DNA of 64,000 nucleotides from Nostoc sp. ATCC 43529 (GCA_003326205.1 LWTK01000034.1:143326-207325); one strand, 5' to 3'; positions 44,865 to 55,573 are shown, counted from the first letter of the stretch. Numbers and translations: made by a program. Notes: generated by a model not told the origin, from the sequence alone.

Positions 44865-46115
44865 ATGATGATGTCACAGTCCCCTTTGACAAGACCAGAA
44901 ATAGCCGCTGGAACTCTAATTGATAACCGCTATATTATCCAAAAACTTTTGGGACAAGGAGGGTTAGGGCGGACTTATTTGGCGTTTGATACCCGTCGTT
45001 TTAATGAAGCTTGCGTTCTCAAAGAGTTTGCACCCATTGGTACAGGCGAAAGTGGACTGGAACAATATCGTAACTTATTTAAAAGAGAAGCTAAAATTCT
45101 TCACCAACTGCAACATTCTCAAATTCCCAAGTTTTTGGCTTGCTTTGAAGGAGACGGTCGGCTGTTTTTAGTACAAGAATATGTCGATGGTAAAACATAT
45201 TCTCGGCTGCTAGGAGAACTTCAACGCCAAGGAAGAAGTTTTTCTGAAGAGGAAGTTATCCAATGGCTAAAAAATCTATTGCCTGTGTTGGAATATGTCC
45301 ACCAGCATAACATTATCCATCGAGATATTTCCCCCGACAACATTATGTTGCCAGACGGCAAAGATTTGCCAGTACTGATTGATTTTGGTGTCGGCAAACA
45401 AATTACTGATATCAACGAAACCAAAACTTCTAACCAAGTAACTTTCGTTGGAAAAATGTCCCTCGTGGGTAAAGTAGGATACGCTCCTCGCGAGCAAATT
45501 AGCTTGGGTTTATGTTCTCCCTGTAGTGATATTTATGCATTGGGAGTAACAGCTATTGTACTGCTCACAGGCAAAGATCCATCCTTATTAATGGATCAGT
45601 ATTCCTTAGAATGGAACTGGCGTTATTATGCCTATGTTACTGATAATTTCGCTCAAATACTCGATCGCATGTTAGCCGATAGACCCAACAAGCGATACCA
45701 AACAGCAAGAGAAGTAATCGCAGATTTAGAACGTCTCGAACAACCACAAGTAGTTATGTCTCCTGGGATGGCGAATGATTTACCTCCCACCGTATTTAAT
45801 CCTGAATATCAGGCCATGTCGGCAATTTCCGACTCATACAACCAAATGGCAGAAACCGTTTTTAGTTCACCTGGTTTGCCTATGAGTCAACAAATTGGGC
45901 AAATTGAACAACAACAACCTTCTCTTAATCCAGTATTTGTTAAACATTGTCAGCAAGAGTTAGCTTACCACATCGGCCCAATGGCAACTTTAGTGATAGA
46001 AGAAATATTGGCTCAAAATCCTTACATTTCACCTGACCATTTTGTAGAATTGATAGCCGCAGAAATTCCTAACTTTCAAGCAGCTTTTGAATTTAAAAAA
46101 AGCTTATTTTCGTAA
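44865..46115 (+). CDS. Ser/Thr protein kinase with C-terminal extension
   Basis: 416 residues. Kinase domain at about 16-290: glycine loop GQGGLGRTYLA, lysine in CVLKEF, catalytic loop HRDISPDN (Ser in place of the usual Lys after HRD-x), DFGVGK. The C-terminal part has a conserved block of about 70 residues (NPVFVKHCQQELAYHIGPMATLVIEEILAQNPYISPDHFVELIAAEIPNFQAAFEFKK) that resembles a small helical sensor seen after other cyanobacterial kinases. Three ATGs occur in a row; 44865 is used, 44868 has better spacing. It faces the haem-sensor gene. Confidence 0.88.
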   Translation: MMMSQSPLTRPEIAAGTLIDNRYIIQKLLGQGGLGRTYLAFDTRRFNEACVLKEFAPIGTGESGLEQYRNLFKREAKILHQLQHSQIPKFLACFEGDGRLFLVQEYVDGKTYSRLLGELQRQGRSFSEEEVIQWLKNLLPVLEYVHQHNIIHRDISPDNIMLPDGKDLPVLIDFGVGKQITDINETKTSNQVTFVGKMSLVGKVGYAPREQISLGLCSPCSDIYALGVTAIVLLTGKDPSLLMDQYSLEWNWRYYAYVTDNFAQILDRMLADRPNKRYQTAREVIADLERLEQPQVVMSPGMANDLPPTVFNPEYQAMSAISDSYNQMAETVFSSPGLPMSQQIGQIEQQQPSLNPVFVKHCQQELAYHIGPMATLVIEEILAQNPYISPDHFVELIAAEIPNFQAAFEFKKSLFS

Positions 46116-46484
46116 ATATTTAGACTTTAAAAGCAGAATTCAGAACTCAGAGTTGAGCATAAATTATCAACCACTCGCTGATAGCGCAACGGTAGCAACT
46201 CTGCAAGTGTTTGAATATTAGCTTAAAACCTTGCCTCTAATGGGAGAAACAAAGTTTAAATATTGTTTACTATTAAGTAGAAGGACTAAATTAAACCTAA
46301 CTCGATCTCGCTGGGTTTCGACTGCGCTCAACCCTCTTGGAATAAGCTTACCGAGCATTGAGCGTTCGCGTAGCGTCTCCCCTTGGGAGAAGTCGAAATG
46401 CGTCTTCTAAATAATTGTGTCCACCTACTTAAAACTTTATCTCTCGCTCGTTAGATTATTCAGAATTCAGAATTCTCACATTTC
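46116..46484. other. Intergenic with dispersed repeats
   Basis: 369 bp between convergent genes: GAATTCAGAACTCAGAG at 46136, and a GCGCTCAACC...GCATTGAGCGTTCGCGTAGCG type repeat at 46310-46410. No gene seen. Confidence 0.6.
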
Positions 46485-47393
46485 TTAATCTCCCGTGCTT
46501 CCATGAGTACGTTTGATTCGTTTCATTGCCATTTCTAAACTTAATTGCATCCGCTTAAAAGCTCTAGCTAAATTACCAATCTCATCATTAGACATCTGCT
46601 CAAATTCAACTTCCAAATGTCCCGTACTGACTTCCTCCGCAATGCGAGTCATGCGTTTGAGAGGAATCACAACTTGTCGATTTAAGAAAAAGTTAACTAA
46701 CAGAATAGTTGCGATAAAAATCGTTGATACAATTAGAACGATTAGTAAAGAAGATTGATTAGCTTTGTTGATTACGTTATTAGCTGGTACTGATATAATT
46801 TGAGCGCCAATAATTTCATTCAGCTTCCACCCAAATCCATTAGCTGAACCATAAAGAGTAATCATACTTTGAGGTGCAGCTTCAGGTACGCTGTGACACT
46901 TCAAACAACTTTCTTCAGAAACTGGCAACGGACGAGCAACATAAAAGATATCTCCACCAGGAATTGAGCGAAATCCACTTACTTCTTTCAAGTCTGCTTT
47001 ATTTCTGAACTTTTCTACAATTTCTGTCTCAAAACCGTCTGCTTTATCTCGAAGATTTGTGGGATTGAGAGTTGCTTCTTTATAAAAGAAGTCACGGTAA
47101 TCTGATGTTTTCCGCAAAATTTCAAATACCTCTCTTGCTGAGTATGCAGGTACGCTTTGCGGCAAAAACTCCGTTGCTAATTTATCAGCCAACTCTGGAT
47201 TCACTTGAGTACTGGTGTACTTACGAACAGAACTCATTGTTTGCATCAGCATCAGAGCGGTTGAGCTAATATCCTGTTTGGCATTCTGCCTCAGCAAAGA
47301 AGAAAGGGCAAATCCGCTTAAGCTCAGACCAAAGGTCAAAATCACTAATAGCAGAATTGTAAACTTTTGTTTCAGATTTAGATTCTTCAGCAT
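46485..47393 (-). CDS. Tll0287-like (DUF3365) haem-binding HAMP protein
   Basis: 302 residues: a transmembrane helix (about 11-32), an extracytoplasmic DUF3365 domain with one c-type haem motif C163-L-K-C-H167, a second transmembrane helix (215-237) and a HAMP domain (239-290), after which it ends. The layout is a chemoreceptor/sensor-kinase front end with no output domain. DUF3365 haem proteins such as Tll0287 are proposed redox or gas sensors. Position between two Ser/Thr kinase genes suggests it may signal to them. Confidence 0.88.
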   Translation of the reverse strand: MLKNLNLKQKFTILLLVILTFGLSLSGFALSSLLRQNAKQDISSTALMLMQTMSSVRKYTSTQVNPELADKLATEFLPQSVPAYSAREVFEILRKTSDYRDFFYKEATLNPTNLRDKADGFETEIVEKFRNKADLKEVSGFRSIPGGDIFYVARPLPVSEESCLKCHSVPEAAPQSMITLYGSANGFGWKLNEIIGAQIISVPANNVINKANQSSLLIVLIVSTIFIATILLVNFFLNRQVVIPLKRMTRIAEEVSTGHLEVEFEQMSNDEIGNLARAFKRMQLSLEMAMKRIKRTHGSTGD

Positions 47394-47689
47394 AATTTTA
47401 GATTACCTACAAGTCAAATTATTATGAACAAATATGGCTAAAGTCATTGTTGATAGAATGAGCGATCGAGTTTCATATTTTGGTATAAAGGCATAGTTTA
47501 ACTAAAACTATAAGGATATATCCAAATCTATACTATTAATTAATAGTAACTATTGAGGTGATGAAAATGTTATCTAAGTAACTTACTTCAGAAAGCTACA
47601 ACAACAATACAAATGGAATTCCCAAAAATTCGTGTTGGCTGTTCTGATACCGTGCCAAAATAAATACCAGAAAACGTTAAATATTACTA

Positions 47690-49606
47690 ATGGTGTGGAA
47701 TCCAGGAAAGTCTTTATTCGGAGGGCGCTACATTATTGAAAGCCAACTAGGCGAAGGTGGAATTGGCATCACTTATCTTGCCAGAAATCAAAGAAATCAA
47801 CAGCGAGTCATAAAAACTCTCAAAGAAGAAATCCTGAATCACCCCGCTTGGATACTCCACCGAAATAAATTACGGCAAGACTTCCGTGATGAAGCAGTTC
47901 GGCTGGCTGTGTGTCACCATCCTCATATAGTACAAATAGAAAACGTCTTCGATGAAGGAAATTCGCCTTGTATGGTGATGGAGTACATCCAAGGCGAAGA
48001 CTTAGGACAACGCTTGAAGCGGGTAGGTTTGCTATCAGAAACAGAAGCACTGTTGTATATCCGGCAAATTGGCGACGCTTTAACGCTGATTCATTCTAAA
48101 GGGCTGTTGCATCGGGATCTAAAACCGCGCAACATCATGATTCGCATTGATAAATCAGAAGCAGTGCTGATAGACTTTGGCATTTCCAGAGAATTTATTC
48201 CCAATGCAGTTCAAAGGCATACAGTGTATCGCACTCCTGGTTTTGCCCCACCAGAACAGTATGAATTAGAAGCGCCACGAGGAGAATACATTGATATTTA
48301 TGCCTTAGCCGCTACTTTGTATAATTTACTTACAGGAGTTGTACCAACAAGTGCAGACGATCGCCGCCACAATGTTAATTTAGAACCACCACAATACTTT
48401 AATCCCAACATCAGTAACAGAGTAAATCAAGCTATCATGTGCGGCATGGATTTGGAGTCAACTTATCGTCCCCAGTCCGTGCAGGAGTGGTTGAATTTAC
48501 TTGAAGGTGATTCTATAGAAGATTTAGCAACAATACCATTATCTTTAGCGAGGAAGCCCAAACAAGAATCAGCCAGACCCGTTGTCCAATCACCAGGGCC
48601 TGTTGTAATACTAGATCGGCAGAACTGGCAATGCATACAGACCCTTAAAGGTCATTCTAGTATGGTTCATGCGATCGCCATTAGCCCAGACGGACAATAT
48701 CTTGCTAGTGGTAGCAACGACAAAACTATCAAACTTTGGCAACTGAGTACTGGTAAGCTAGTGCGTCAACTGGGTCGTTGGTTTTCTGGTCATTCCAGCA
48801 TGGTTCATTCCCTTGCCTTTAGCCCAATTTCCCCAAATTCTTCTTATCAAGGAGAGTCCGGCAGAACTGGGGGGTTCACAGATATCAACTCAGGAATTTT
48901 AGCTAGCGGTAGTTGGGACAACACGATTAAATTGTGGGATGTCAACACAGGCAAAGAAATTCGTACTCTCATTGGTCATAGCAACTGGGTAAATTCCGTT
49001 GCCTTCAGTCCAGATGGCAAACTGCTCCTGAGTGGTGGTGCTGACTGTACAATAAAACTCTGGCAGGTACACACTGGCATAGAAATCCAAACTTTTAAAG
49101 GTCATGCCGACCCAGTTTCATCAGTTGCCTACTCTCCCAGAACAGCTACAACCAATAACCAGGAGAGACAGCTGATAGCTAGTGGTAGTAATGACTACAC
49201 AATAAAACTGTGGCAAGTATACACAGGCAGAGAAATTCGCACACTTCTTGGACATAGCTTTTTTGTCAACTGTATCGCCTTCAGCCACGATGGAGAAATT
49301 ATCGCTAGTGGTAGTGGCGATAACACAATTAAACTGTGGCATGTCAACACAGGCAGAGAAATTCGCACTCTTACTGGCCATTCTGATTCAGTTTGGTCAG
49401 TCGCTTTTAGCCAGGATAGGCAATTTATCGCTAGTGGTAGTTGGGACAACACCATCAAACTGTGGCATTTACACACTGGTACAGAAGTCAGCACACTAAC
49501 AGGGCATTCCAGTTATGTGAGATGTGTCGCTTTCAGTCCTGATGGACAAACTCTAGTCAGTGGCGGCGATGACGATACGATCAAAATTTGGCGACGAGGG
49601 AAGTGA
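47690..49606 (+). CDS. Ser/Thr protein kinase with seven-bladed WD40 domain
   Basis: 638 residues. Kinase domain at 1-280: [12 protein letters not shown] in [26 protein letters not shown] linker follows, then seven WD40 repeats from about 315 ([31 protein letters not shown] style) to the C-terminus, enough for one closed propeller. Two repeats carry insertions ([30 protein letters not shown]). The kinase-WD40 fusion is typical of filamentous cyanobacteria; the propeller likely selects targets. The start ATGGTGTGG has no clear ribosome site. Confidence 0.93.
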   Translation: MVWNPGKSLFGGRYIIESQLGEGGIGITYLARNQRNQQRVIKTLKEEILNHPAWILHRNKLRQDFRDEAVRLAVCHHPHIVQIENVFDEGNSPCMVMEYIQGEDLGQRLKRVGLLSETEALLYIRQIGDALTLIHSKGLLHRDLKPRNIMIRIDKSEAVLIDFGISREFIPNAVQRHTVYRTPGFAPPEQYELEAPRGEYIDIYALAATLYNLLTGVVPTSADDRRHNVNLEPPQYFNPNISNRVNQAIMCGMDLESTYRPQSVQEWLNLLEGDSIEDLATIPLSLARKPKQESARPVVQSPGPVVILDRQNWQCIQTLKGHSSMVHAIAISPDGQYLASGSNDKTIKLWQLSTGKLVRQLGRWFSGHSSMVHSLAFSPISPNSSYQGESGRTGGFTDINSGILASGSWDNTIKLWDVNTGKEIRTLIGHSNWVNSVAFSPDGKLLLSGGADCTIKLWQVHTGIEIQTFKGHADPVSSVAYSPRTATTNNQERQLIASGSNDYTIKLWQVYTGREIRTLLGHSFFVNCIAFSHDGEIIASGSGDNTIKLWHVNTGREIRTLTGHSDSVWSVAFSQDRQFIASGSWDNTIKLWHLHTGTEVSTLTGHSSYVRCVAFSPDGQTLVSGGDDDTIKIWRRGK

Positions 49607-49757
49607 GGGAGATGGGGAGGAGAGTTAAACTTCAAACTCCCCATCCCCCTCATCCTCCCACCTCCCCATCTCTTCTAGCCTTCCGATAGAATTGCGATCG
49701 CCCAAAAATTGTCACAATAATGGCGGCAACCGTTATTTTTGAACAATAAATAAATTT

Positions 49758-50648
49758 ATGGGCTTTGGTATAGGCGATTTATTTTGGATTTTTCTGCTTC
49801 TTACTTCTTTGCAACCTCTTTGGCAAAAACGCCAAATAGAATATCGGCGCTTACGTGCTTTACAGGAATTCCAGCAGCAACGCAAAAGTCGGGTGATTTT
49901 GCTAATTCACCGCCAAGAGTCCATTAGCTTACTGGGAATTCCTTTATCTCGCTACATCACTATCGAAGACTCAGAACAGATACTGCGAGCAATTCGTCTC
50001 ACTCCCCCAGATGTGCCAATTGACTTAATTTTGCACACCCCTGGAGGTTTGGTTTTAGCTACAGAACAAATTGCTAGAGCATTAATTCGCCACCAAGCAA
50101 AAGTTACAGTCTTCGTACCCCACTACGCCATGAGTGGCGGTACCATGCTAGCTCTCGCTTCTGATGAAATTGTTATGGATGCCAATGCCGTTTTAGGGCC
50201 AGTCGATCCCCAACTCGGTAACTTCCCAGCAGCTAGTATCGTCAAAGTAGTCGAAGATAAACCCATCAGTGAAGTTGATGACCAAACTTTAATTATGGCT
50301 GACCTTGCAGGCAAAGCAATACAACAAGTACAACGCTTTGTGCGGACTTTGCTCAAGGACAGTATACCTAAACAAAAAGTTCAGCCAGAAAATATCGAAT
50401 CGATTATCGAAGCCTTAACAACTGGACGTGTTACCCACGACTATCCCATCACTGTTGAGGAAGCTACAGAAATGGGGCTGCCCATAACCGTCGGACTGCC
50501 CAATTCTATTTATGATTTGATGGATTTGTACCCACAACCGCAAGGAGGGCGACCCACTGTCCAGTACATTCCTATGCCTTACAATGACCGTAGTCCAGCT
50601 TTACCTGTGCCCAAAGGCAGACCTTTAGAAGAACCCAATAATACTTAA
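49758..50648 (+). CDS. SDH-family Clp-fold serine protease
   Basis: 296 residues. An N-terminal hydrophobic helix (FGIGDLFWIFLLLTSLQPLW) anchors it to the membrane, followed by a ClpP/SppA-type crotonase fold: oxyanion loop HTPGG (93-97), nucleophile Ser126 in YAMSGGTM, and DANAVLGPVDPQ after it. The SDH (Ser-Asp-His) type of signal-peptide-peptidase-like proteins is known in bacteria, but substrates are unclear. A Pro-rich tail ends the protein. Confidence 0.85.
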   Translation: MGFGIGDLFWIFLLLTSLQPLWQKRQIEYRRLRALQEFQQQRKSRVILLIHRQESISLLGIPLSRYITIEDSEQILRAIRLTPPDVPIDLILHTPGGLVLATEQIARALIRHQAKVTVFVPHYAMSGGTMLALASDEIVMDANAVLGPVDPQLGNFPAASIVKVVEDKPISEVDDQTLIMADLAGKAIQQVQRFVRTLLKDSIPKQKVQPENIESIIEALTTGRVTHDYPITVEEATEMGLPITVGLPNSIYDLMDLYPQPQGGRPTVQYIPMPYNDRSPALPVPKGRPLEEPNNT

Positions 50649-50889
50649 TTCGTACAGGTAGGGAATTTAGACCCCAACTAATTCAAGACCACCAAATCGA
50701 AGATTTTGCCAGAGGACTCAAACTCAATAATTACGAATTACGTTAGTATCGCGGGGCGTAGCCCATTACGAATTAGTAATTAATTGAGAAGCCTACACCC
50801 ACCCAGAGGTTGGTGTAGGAAATGTCACAAATTAACAACTACGAATTATCTTGAGTTGATGCTTCGAGGTAGGAATTTTTTGCTGGCAA
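50649..50889. other. Intergenic with hairpin CCTACACC / GGTGTAGG
   Basis: A repeat AGCCTACACCCACCC...GGTTGGTGTAGGAAAT at 50790-50823 lies between convergent genes and could stop transcription. No gene. Confidence 0.55.
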
Positions 50890-51603
50890 TTAAGGTGTAG
50901 ACGTAGGTGTTGGACTGGGTGTAGCCGTCGGTGTTGGACTGGGTGTAGCCGTCGGTGTTGGACTGGGTGTAGCCGTCGGTGTTGGACTGGGTGTAGCCGT
51001 CGGTGTTGGACTGGGTGTAGCCGTCGGTGTTGGACTGGGTGTAGCCGTCGGTGTTGGACTTGGTACACTTCTCGGTTTAGTCGTGGGTTTAGCCGTTGGT
51101 GTCGGTGATGGCTTAGGAGTTGGCTGACCCACAAGTGCCTTTGCTTCTGCATCCAGTTTTTGCCGGAGTGCTAAATTAGCAATTCCGGTTTCTTGCAACT
51201 GATTTTTCTTCTGGTATTCCTTCACCGCAGCTTCAGTCTGAGGGCCATAAAAATTATCGCGAGGAAGCGGAGGATTGGGCTTCACCACCGCATTTAAATT
51301 CCCTTGCAGAATTTTAACGATGTTAGCAGCATAAGCTTGGGTTTGTGGCCCCGCTATCCCATCAACTGGTTTTAGCCTGTAACCAGTCTGAAATTCACGA
51401 ATTGCTTTTTTGGTTTCTTCGTCTGTCAACGGCGTATTTGTTACCTTGACGTTGTAGCCTAATCCCCGCAACACAGCACGAAATTGCTGTGGCGTATAAC
51501 TACGTTGAGGCGCTGCAAAACTTGTGTCTACAACTACTATGCTAGCAGTTAACAAGCAGGTAGCAGCAAAAGTCGCGCTTGATTTTCCAAACCCACACCA
51601 CAT
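50890..51603 (-). CDS. Peptidoglycan-binding protein with Pro-Thr repeat tail
   Basis: 237 residues: signal peptide ([21 protein letters not shown]), two PG_binding_1 domains ([17 protein letters not shown] ... [21 protein letters not shown], and LQGNLNAVV ... [21 protein letters not shown]) and a C-terminal tail of SPTPTATP units. It is expected in the periplasm or cell wall. The tail is encoded by a 24-bp minisatellite and ends abruptly after STP. The Pro-Thr tail acts as a spacer or a glycosylation region. Confidence 0.88.
   Translation of the reverse strand: MWCGFGKSSATFAATCLLTASIVVVDTSFAAPQRSYTPQQFRAVLRGLGYNVKVTNTPLTDEETKKAIREFQTGYRLKPVDGIAGPQTQAYAANIVKILQGNLNAVVKPNPPLPRDNFYGPQTEAAVKEYQKKNQLQETGIANLALRQKLDAEAKALVGQPTPKPSPTPTAKPTTKPRSVPSPTPTATPSPTPTATPSPTPTATPSPTPTATPSPTPTATPSPTPTATPSPTPTSTP
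50906..51061. repeat. 6.5 x 24-bp minisatellite in the Pro-Thr tail
   Basis: GGTGTTGGACTGGGTGTAGC plus CGTC repeated six and a half times, nearly without variation, encoding TATPSPTP. The near-identity of units implies recent expansion. Confidence 0.95.
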
Positions 51604-51883
51604 AAATGAAAACTCCTTTGGGTTAAATCAGCAGGATTATAGACGTTAACAGCTGCATTTTAAGTTTCTTTAATAACTTTTTTCGTAATTGTTTAATGAT
51701 TTTTGAATAATTTGTAATTTATGTTTGTTAAACTTAACTGCCCATACAGGAGCTAATCTGTGTCATCCATCAAAAGAAGTATCTTATATTAGCGAAGATA
51801 ATTGGTTGCCGAAATTTGGTAGTCAATAAATCAGAGAGTTGATATTGAAAATCACGGAAAAATGTATAATTCAAAACAAAAAA

Positions 51884-53302
51884 ATGAAAAATATAAAAAC
51901 TTCTGATAAGCGCAATCTATGGTTTGAAAGATTTATGGCAATCCTAGCCACGGTAAATTTAAGTTTAGTTTTGTTTGATTTAAGTTACGTACATTGGCGG
52001 GATTTATACTTACAAAAACTTCCCCAAATTGTCCAAATTTATGACCCCATCAAAGGTATTGAACCGCATCGAGAGACGAAAAAGTATCTAGAAACCTTAG
52101 ACGCATTGAAAGAACAAGTCAGCCAAACAGGATTACAGTCGCCTGAAGTCAAAAACAAACTAGAGGAAATAACTCGTCTTAGCAACGAGATGATTGACAC
52201 TAACCCATTTGCGGGGGCGAATAAGAGCGGTACCCTAGAAAAAATCAAAAATCGGATGCGCGATCGCATCGACAATGAATCTGCAAAACAGTCCTTTGCC
52301 ATTTTTTGGAGTCAACCCTACTTAACCCAAAAAGGCTGGCTTCCAGAAATTAATTTTTTCAACCAGAGAATCCGCCCTTTGATTGCCACTAACTACTACC
52401 GCCGAATTGGCGAAAGTGGCGAATTTGTCAATAATTTCTGGATTATTGACTCAGTATTTGTGATTTTATTTGCCCTAGAATTGCTGGGTCGTACCTTTTT
52501 AATCAGACGCCAACATCGTGGTTTAAGCTGGTTAGAAGCACTCTTATGGCGTTGGTACGATTTATTATTACTAGTACCATTTTTACGTTGGCTGCGAATT
52601 ATACCTGTATTAGTTCGTCTCGACCAAGCAAAGTTATTAAGTTTGTATCCAGTGCGCCGACAAATTAATCAGGGAATCGTCGCCAATTTTGCCGAAGAAC
52701 TGACAGAAATTGTAGTGGTAAGGGTAATCAACCAAGTCCAGGGTTCAATTAAGCGGGGTGAATTAATTCGCTGGCTGTCGCAACAAGAAAATGTGCGTTC
52801 CTACATAGATATTAATAATGTCAATGAAATAGAAGCGATCGCAGGCCTTTTGGTAAAAACAATTGTTTACCAAGTTCTACCCGAAATCCAGCCGGCGATC
52901 GTTGCCATTTTGCGTCACAATATCGAAGCCGTCATCCATCAAGTTCCCATCTACCGCAACCTCCAGAATCTCCCAGGCGTTGGGCAAGCCCAAACCAAAC
53001 TCAGCGAACAACTAGCGACCCAAATCACAACAAATCTTTATAAAACTTTAGTTAGCGCTGTTGAAGACCCTGTTGGTGCAAAACTCACCAGTCAACTAGT
53101 ACAAAGTTTCAGCGAAGCCTTGACAGGGCAAATCAAAGAAAAGCACTTGCTTGCAGAAATTGAAAGCTTACTTTCTGACTTCTTAGAAGAAATCAAACTC
53201 AACTACGTTCAGCGTTTGTCCCAAGAAGATATCGAGCAAATCATCGAACAAACCAGACAGATACGAACACAAGCATCACTTCCAGCAGTGGTGGAAAGAT
53301 GA
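51884..53302 (+). CDS. Cyanobacterial membrane protein with voltage-sensor-like helices
   Basis: 472 residues from ATG at 51884; a TTG 45 nt upstream is possible. One transmembrane helix near 17-33 and a group near 185-255 (NFWIIDSVFVILFALELLGRTFLI, WYDLLLLVPFLRWLRIIPVLVRL). The last helix has Arg at spaced positions, recalling S4 of voltage-gated channels, but no pore loop follows. The C-terminal 220 residues are soluble, helical (QGSIKRGELIRWLSQQENVRSYIDINNVNEIEAIAGLLVKTIVYQVLPEIQPAI). A function is not recognised; the channel analogy is a guess. Confidence 0.72.
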   Translation: MKNIKTSDKRNLWFERFMAILATVNLSLVLFDLSYVHWRDLYLQKLPQIVQIYDPIKGIEPHRETKKYLETLDALKEQVSQTGLQSPEVKNKLEEITRLSNEMIDTNPFAGANKSGTLEKIKNRMRDRIDNESAKQSFAIFWSQPYLTQKGWLPEINFFNQRIRPLIATNYYRRIGESGEFVNNFWIIDSVFVILFALELLGRTFLIRRQHRGLSWLEALLWRWYDLLLLVPFLRWLRIIPVLVRLDQAKLLSLYPVRRQINQGIVANFAEELTEIVVVRVINQVQGSIKRGELIRWLSQQENVRSYIDINNVNEIEAIAGLLVKTIVYQVLPEIQPAIVAILRHNIEAVIHQVPIYRNLQNLPGVGQAQTKLSEQLATQITTNLYKTLVSAVEDPVGAKLTSQLVQSFSEALTGQIKEKHLLAEIESLLSDFLEEIKLNYVQRLSQEDIEQIIEQTRQIRTQASLPAVVER

Positions 53303-53464
53303 AGAGGTGGGGAGATGGGGAGATGAGGGAGTGTGGGAAGTGTGGGGAGTGTGGGAGGTGTGGGGAAAATAATTCTTAACTCCTAACTCCTAACTCTTAA
53401 CTGACCAGTCACCAGTGACCCCAATGCCCCACTGCAAAAGAAATGCGCTAAACTCGAATTAGGG

Positions 53465-53542
53465 CGAACCACCATTGGTTCGTCACAAGACTTCTTGGAA
53501 GATATCCCTATCGCAGGAAGTGGGTCAATGCCCACTTTTTTT
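53465..53542 (+). promoter_or_regulatory. rimP leader: hairpin plus terminator-like stem (attenuator)
   Basis: CGAACCA/TGGTTCG stem at 53465-53482, then AAGTGGG/CCCACTT (53518-53537) with loop TCAATG and seven Ts. The terminator-like stem ends 13 nt before the rimP ATG, so it would cut off the whole operon. Conditional readthrough is likely. Confidence 0.7.
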
Positions 53543-53555
53543 ATTGAATTTTCTC

Positions 53556-54017
53556 ATGGCTCATCCCTTAGTACCAAAAATTATTGATTTGGCGACACCA
53601 GTGGCAGAAGAACTGGGATTAGAACTAGTGGGCGTGGTTTTTCACACTAACCAAAGTCCACCAGTACTGCGGGTAGATATTCGCAATCCTCAGCAGGACA
53701 CCGGGTTAAATGATTGTGAGAAGATGAGCCGTGCTTTAGAAACCTCCTTAGATGCTGCGGAAATCTTTCCAGATGCTTATGTCTTGGAAGTGTCCAGTCC
53801 TGGTATTTCGCGGCAATTGGTCACCGACAGGGAGTTTATCTCTTTTAAAGGATTTCCCGTCATTATCTCCACCTCCCCACCTTATGAGGGACAACAAGAG
53901 TGGACTGGTCAGCTGATTCGCCGGGATGAGACAGCAGTTTACTTAAACCAAAAAGGTCGTGTAGTCGAAATTCAGCGCTCTCTAATTACTAGGGTGCAGC
54001 TAGACGAACGTCGATAA
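53556..54017 (+). CDS. rimP: Ribosome maturation factor RimP
   Basis: 153 residues starting [27 protein letters not shown], the conserved N-terminus; the frame is open for 27 codons upstream through the terminator stem, which argues against an earlier start. RimP helps assemble the 30S subunit. [43 protein letters not shown] is the family core. First gene of rimP-nusA-ylxR-infB, an order kept across bacteria. Confidence 0.95.
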   Translation: MAHPLVPKIIDLATPVAEELGLELVGVVFHTNQSPPVLRVDIRNPQQDTGLNDCEKMSRALETSLDAAEIFPDAYVLEVSSPGISRQLVTDREFISFKGFPVIISTSPPYEGQQEWTGQLIRRDETAVYLNQKGRVVEIQRSLITRVQLDERR

Positions 54018-54097
54018 ACAAATGACTGGGGACTGGGGACTGGGAATTAGAAATTAGGGAATAGAAACTGGGGGAATACAAGAGTAGAGGAGCTTCC

Positions 54098-54140
54098 GGT
54101 GCTTCAGGGAAAGTTGCAGCAAGTCTTTCCCTGAAGCACC
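54098..54140. repeat. Perfect 16-bp hairpin between rimP and nusA
   Basis: GGTGCTTCAGGGAAAG and its exact complement around TTGCAGCAAGT. It sits within a 260-bp spacer otherwise made of GGGGACTGGGGACTGGG and CCCCAATCCCCAATCCCC repeats. No T-run follows. Confidence 0.8.
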
Positions 54141-54277
54141 CCATCCCCTCTACCCATGCCCCATGCTCTATACTTTGGCTTCTCTAGGAGACGCTACACC
54201 AACGCTCAGTCCCCAGTCCCCAATCCCCAATCCCCAATCCCCAATCCCCAGTCCCTAATTTTTAAAGGAGATTGCTT

Positions 54278-55573
54278 ATGTCAATGGTTACTTTACCTGG
54301 ATTAAAAGAATTAATTGAAAGTATTAGTCGCGAGCGTAATTTACCTCGTCTTGCAGTTCAATCAGCTATTAGAGAAGCACTACTCAAAGGCTACGAACGT
54401 TATCGTCGCGCTCAAAATCTAGAGCGCAAACAGTTTGACGAAGATTATTTTGAGAATTTTGAAGTAGAACTTGATATAGAAGAAGAAGGATTTCGCGTTC
54501 TTTCCACTAAAACTATTGTTGAAAAAGTCAGTAATACAGACCATCAAATTTCTCTAGACGAAGTTCAACTAGTAGCTCCCGAAGCACAGTTAGGCGACTC
54601 CGTAGTACTGGATGTGACACCAGATCAAGGAGAATTTGGTCGCATGGCAGCCATGCAAACCAAGCAAGTACTAGCGCAAAAACTCCGGGATCAACAGCGC
54701 CAGATGGTGCAAGAAGAGTTCCAAGATTTAGAAGGAACTGTTCTGCAAGCAAGAGTCCTGCGGTTTGAACGTCAATCGGTAATTTTGGCAGTTAGCAGTG
54801 GCTTTGGTCAGCCAGAAGTGGAAGCGGAATTACCAAAGCGCGAACAGCTACCCAACGATAATTATCGGGCAAACGCCACTTTCAAGGTATATCTCAAAAA
54901 AGTTTCCCAAGGTCAGCAACGGGGGCCTCAGTTACTAGTATCTAGAGCCGATGCTGGTTTGGTAGTTTATCTGTTTGCTAATGAAGTACCAGAAATCGAA
55001 GACGAAGTAGTACGGATTGTTGCCGTAGCTAGGGAGGCAAACCCCCCTTCCCGTTATGTAGGCCCCCGGACTAAAATAGCAGTAGATACTCTCGATCGCG
55101 ATGTAGACCCAGTTGGTGCATGTATCGGAGCTAGGGGTTCGCGAATTCAAGTGGTAGTCAACGAATTACGCGGTGAAAAAATAGATGTAATTCGCTGGTC
55201 GCCAGATCCAGCAACATATATCGCTAACGCCTTGAGTCCAGCACGGGTAGATGAAGTCCGCCTCATGGACCCAGAAACCCGGCAAACTCACGTACTAGTG
55301 GCTGAAGACCAACTGAGTTTAGCCATTGGCAAAGAAGGACAAAATGTCCGTTTAGCAGCACGCCTGACGGGCTGGAAAATCGATATCAAAGACAAAGCGA
55401 AGTACGACCATGCCGGAGAAGATGCTAAATTTATAGCTTCTAGAGCGAAATATCAAGCAGAGCAAGAAGAGGATGAAGATGATGTTGATTTTGAGGAATT
55501 AGAGACCGAAAATGAAGACGAATTAGAAGAAGAATTAAATAATGATACTTTTGATGCTGAGGATGAAGAATAA
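54278..55573 (+). CDS. nusA: Transcription termination/antitermination factor NusA
   Basis: 431 residues; ATG at 54278 with AAGGAG 7 nt upstream. Domain order: N-terminal RNA polymerase-binding domain ([36 protein letters not shown]), S1 domain ([15 protein letters not shown]), two KH domains ([50 protein letters not shown]). It has an acidic C-terminal tail of about 35 residues instead of the AR domains of E. coli, as usual for cyanobacteria. It acts on pausing and termination and may control its own operon. Confidence 0.97.
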   Translation: MSMVTLPGLKELIESISRERNLPRLAVQSAIREALLKGYERYRRAQNLERKQFDEDYFENFEVELDIEEEGFRVLSTKTIVEKVSNTDHQISLDEVQLVAPEAQLGDSVVLDVTPDQGEFGRMAAMQTKQVLAQKLRDQQRQMVQEEFQDLEGTVLQARVLRFERQSVILAVSSGFGQPEVEAELPKREQLPNDNYRANATFKVYLKKVSQGQQRGPQLLVSRADAGLVVYLFANEVPEIEDEVVRIVAVAREANPPSRYVGPRTKIAVDTLDRDVDPVGACIGARGSRIQVVVNELRGEKIDVIRWSPDPATYIANALSPARVDEVRLMDPETRQTHVLVAEDQLSLAIGKEGQNVRLAARLTGWKIDIKDKAKYDHAGEDAKFIASRAKYQAEQEEDEDDVDFEELETENEDELEEELNNDTFDAEDEE

